Positions 60,792-64,000 of a DNA stretch of 64,000 bases are shown here, in pieces (the first letter of the stretch is position 1; each line of letters opens with the position of its first letter). The position numbers and the translations under genes were made by a program. The notes beneath the pieces are model-generated. The model was given only the letters and a program-made list of their open reading frames with translations. It searched no databases and was not told where the DNA came from. The stretch spans positions 28,147,457-28,211,456 of the forward strand of contig CM055189.1 of NCBI GenBank assembly GCA_029224185.1, written 5' to 3'. This stretch comes from Karalla daura. Taxonomy: Eukaryota > Chordata > Actinopteri > Chaetodontiformes > Leiognathidae.

Positions 60792-63700
60792 CCAGATTGG
60801 GGAAAGCGTTGTCTCCATAGAGCCAAATGTTTATCACTTGGCCAATTTGGGTTTTCCCATAAGAATGAATGGGAAAAACAGAACTCCACAAACAAACATT
60901 CGCAACTTTGCCATACTTTGACTTTGAAACTTCATTTTCATTTCAAAAATTGAAGAATCTTGTGGTTTGTTTGTGTAGCGAGTTGCACGCTGATTGGTTG
61001 TATGGTTTTTCAGCAGCACCTCTTCTCGACAACCATGTGCTCAGGTACCTGCTCCATTGTCTCCTCTGCTGACATGGTAATACAAAGTGATGAGGCGTCC
61101 AGCTTCAATGCACCCCAGCAGATGGCACAGGCCCTGGGAGACTCCCAGAGTTTGAAAGGACCCCCTCAGCATTGGGCATGTCCAATCTCTTCTTAGCACC
61201 GGGCCGACATGCGGGATCGCTGAAAAATCAGCTCTCGTTTCGCTCTTTTCACGCTGCTCCCAGCCACACCCTAAGCAGCAGACAAATTATTTTTTCCAGT
61301 TTTGTAGGAACATTGGTGCTCTCTCATGCGGGGCAGGCCATAAACCCGTGCGCCTTGTGAAATTTAAACGACGAGCCTCATCGTAGGCCCAGTGCAGCCT
61401 TTTCTCTCCAAAAGCCCCAATTCATTGTCCCACCACTGCCATCAATGTTAAACGTTACACTACTCCTCGCGACTGTGGCCACAGTTCTCACAGTACACAC
61501 ACCAAATCGTGTCAGGGCGTTCTGGAGACTCTCCCCTACGGCTTGACAGTTAGCTCATGTTCCAGATTGGGGAAAGCGTTGTCTCCATAGAGCCAATAGT
61601 TTATCACGTGGCCAATTTGGCTTTTTCCCATAAGAATGAATGGGAAAAACAGAACTCCACAAACAAACATTCGCAACGTTGCCATACTTTGACTTTGAAA
61701 CTTCATTTTATTTCAAAAATTGAAGAAGCTTGTGGTGTGTTTGTGTAGCGAGTTGCACGCTGATAGGTTGTATGGTTTTTCAGCAGCACCTCTTCTCGAC
61801 GACCATGTGCTCAGGTACCTTCTCCATTGTCTCGTCTGCTGACATGGTAATACAAAGTGATAAGGCGTCCAGCTTCAATGCACCCCAGCAGATGGCACAG
61901 GCCCTGGGTGACTCCCAGAGTTTGAAAGGGCCCCCTCAGCATTGGGCATGTCCAATCTCTTCTAAGCACCGGGCCGACATGCGGGATCGCTGAAAAATCA
62001 GCTCTCGTTTCGCTCTTTTCACGCTGCTCCCAGCCACACCCTAAGCAGCAGACAAATTCTTTTTTCCAGTTTTGTAGGAACATTGGTGCTCTCTCATGCG
62101 GGGCAGGCCATAAACCCGTGCGCCTTGTGAAATTTAAACGACGAGCCTCATCGTAAGCCCAGTGCAGCCGTTTCTCTCTAAAAGCCCCCATTCATTGTCC
62201 CACCACTGCCATCAATGTTAAACGTTACACAACTCCTCGCGACTGTGGCCAGAGTTCTCATAGTACACACACCAAATCGTGTCAGGGCGTTCTGGAGACT
62301 CTCCCCTACGGCGTGACAGTGAGCTCATATTCCAGATTGGGGAAAGCGTTCTCTCCATAGAGCCAAATGTTTATCACTTGGCCAATTTGGGTTTTCCCAT
62401 AAGAATGAATGGGAAAAACAGAACTCCACAAACAAACATTCGCAACTTTGCCATACTTTGACTTTGAAACTTCATTTTCATTTCAAAAATTGAAGAATCT
62501 TGTGGTTTGTTTGTGTAGCGAGTTGCACGCTGATTGGTTGTATGGTTTTTCAGCAGCACCTCTTCTCGACAACCATGTGCTCAGGTACCTGCTCCATTGT
62601 CTCCTCTGCTGACATGGTAATACAAAGTGATGAGGCGTCCAGCTTCAATGCACCCCAGCAGATGGCACAGGCCCTGGGAGACTCCCAGAGTTTGAAAGGA
62701 CCCCCTCAGCATTGGGCATGTCCAATCTCTTCTTAGCACCGGGCCGACATGCGGGATCGCTGAAAAATCAGCTCTCGTTTCGCTCTTTTCACGCTGCTCC
62801 CAGCCACACCCTAAGCAGCAGACAAATTATTTTTTCCAGTTTTGTAGGAACATTGGTGCTCTCTCATGCGGGGCAGGCCATAAACCCGTGCGCCTTGTGA
62901 AATTTAAACGACGAGCCTCATCGTAGGCCCAGTGCAGCCTTTTCTCTCCAAAAGCCCCCATTCATTGTCCCACCACTGCCATCAATGTTCAACGTTACAC
63001 TACTCCTCGCGACTGTGGCCACAGTTCTCACAGTACACACACCAAATCGTGTCAGGGCGTTCTGGAGACTCTCCCCTACGGCTTGACAGTTAGCTCATGT
63101 TCCAGATTGGGGAAAGCGTTGTCTCCATAGAGCCAATAGTTTATCACGTGGCCAATTTGGCTTTTTCCCATAAGAATGAATGGGAAAAACAGAACTCCAC
63201 AAACAAACATTCGCAACGTTGCCATACTTTGACTTTGAAACTTCATTTTATTTCAAAAATTGAAGAAGCTTGTGGTGTGTTTGTGTAGCGAGTTGCACGC
63301 TGATAGGTTGTATGGTTTTTCAGCAGCACCTCTTCTCGACGACCATGTGCTCAGGTACCTTCTCCATTGTCTCGTCTGCTGACATGGTAATACAAAGTGA
63401 TAAGGCGTCCAGCTTCAATGCACCCCAGCAGATGGCACAGGCCCTGGGTGACTCCCAGAGTTTGAAAGGGCCCCCTCAGCATTGGGCATGTCCAATCTCT
63501 TCTAAGCACCGGGCCGACATGCGGGATCGCTGAAAAATCAGCTCTCGTTTCGCTCTTTTCACGCTGCTCCCAGCCACACCCTAAGCAGCAGACAAATTCT
63601 TTTTTCCAGTTTTGTAGGAACATTGGTGCTCTCTCATGCGGGGCAGGCCATAAACCCGTGCGCCTTGTGAAATTTAAACGACGAGCCTCATCGTAAGCCC

Positions 63701-63818
63701 AGTGCAGCCGTTTCTCTCTAAAAGCCCCCATTCATTGTCCCACCACTGCCATCAATGTTAAACGTTACACAACTCCTCGCGACTGTGGCCAGAGTTCTCA
63801 TAGTACACACACCAAATC
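60739..63818. repeat. dimer tandem duplication, 1,540-bp period, continuing beyond the window
   Basis: 60739-62278 and 62279-63818 are near-identical dimers, with the start of a third at 63819-64000. Shared markers are gcaactttgccat, gtggtttgtttg, tctcgacaaccatg, agccaatagtttatc, gtgataaggcg and cttctaagcacc. Differences seen are gcgttgtctcc (60806) versus gcgttctctcc (62346), gccccaattcatt (61415) versus gcccccattcatt (62955), and aatgttaaac versus aatgttcaac (about 62986). Confidence 0.88.
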
Positions 63819-64000
63819 GTGTCAGGGCGTTCTGGAGACTCTCCCCTACGGCGTGACAGTGAGCTCATATTCCAGATTGGGGAAAGCGTTGTCTCCATAG
63901 AGCCAAATGTTTATCACTTGGCCAATTTGGGTTTTCCCATAAGAATGAATGGGAAAAACAGAACTCCACAAACAAACATTCGCAACTTTGCCATACTTTG

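Larger units (their letters stand above)
54880..64000. repeat. satellite array, right outer block
   Basis: Monomers start at 55346, 56116, 56888, 57658, 58428, 59197, 59969, 60739, 61509, 62279, 63049 and 63819 (partial). From about 54880, inside the monomer starting at 54579, the sequence switches from core type to the outer type seen beside the LINE (gacacggtaatacaaaatgatg, gggtgactcc, gacatgccgg, ccagagagccaaatg). None of the core markers recur. The array continues past the window end. Confidence 0.92.

Noticed and set aside
1..64000. CRISPR array or rDNA/5S/histone tandem cluster
   Set aside because: The repeat unit is about 770 bp with no spacers, and I saw no match to rRNA, 5S, snRNA, tRNA or histone sequences on either strand.
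1..64000. CENP-B box in the monomer
   Set aside because: I looked for the ttcg....a..cggg core on both strands and found no match in the consensus monomer; only by eye, so a diverged box cannot be excluded.

Overview
The window is a non-coding tandem-repeat (satellite) array in a vertebrate genome, most likely a teleost fish. About 77 complete head-to-tail copies of a roughly 770-bp monomer, plus a partial copy at each end, fill everything except one 4.3-kb insertion at about 8262-12586. That insertion is a LINE retrotransposon on the minus strand. The fish assignment is inference: the LINE is L2-like (CR1 superfamily), its first ORF has an SGNH esterase, and its 3' end is of the kind common in teleost L2 elements. 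No host gene, rRNA, tRNA, CRISPR array or prokaryotic feature was found.

Layout. (1) 1-8261: outer array, heterogeneous monomers. (2) 8262-12586: the LINE, with a hexamer-repeat tail, a 3' UTR with a hairpin and an A/T-rich tract, an uninterrupted endonuclease-reverse transcriptase frame, and the C-terminal part of ORF1 with its SGNH domain. Its 5' end is truncated. (3) 12587-17460: outer array again. (4) 17460-54880: a core of different monomer subfamilies (a tatatg-type junction variant, an acagtgtgac variant and a 4-bp-shorter length class) arranged in nested segmental duplications of 1, 2, 3, 5 and 10-11 monomers. (5) 54880-64000: outer-type monomers like those next to the LINE, with further dimer duplications running off the right end. 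The array therefore looks like a young amplified core inside an older, more diverged array.

The most interesting points are in the LINE. ORF1 and ORF2 are in the same reading frame, separated by one UGA, and ORF2 has no AUG before about residue 440. The endonuclease can thus be made only by read-through, non-AUG initiation or reinitiation, unless the UGA is simply a decayed CGA codon. The truncated ORF1 also runs in frame into the flanking satellite, which supplies its only upstream AUG codons. Near-identical monomers without the LINE, at 56.1-56.9 kb and 59.2-60.0 kb, act as empty sites and define the insertion to within 3 bp.

The many short open frames in the satellite on both strands are broken or shifted between monomers, match no family I recognise, and are not annotated as genes.
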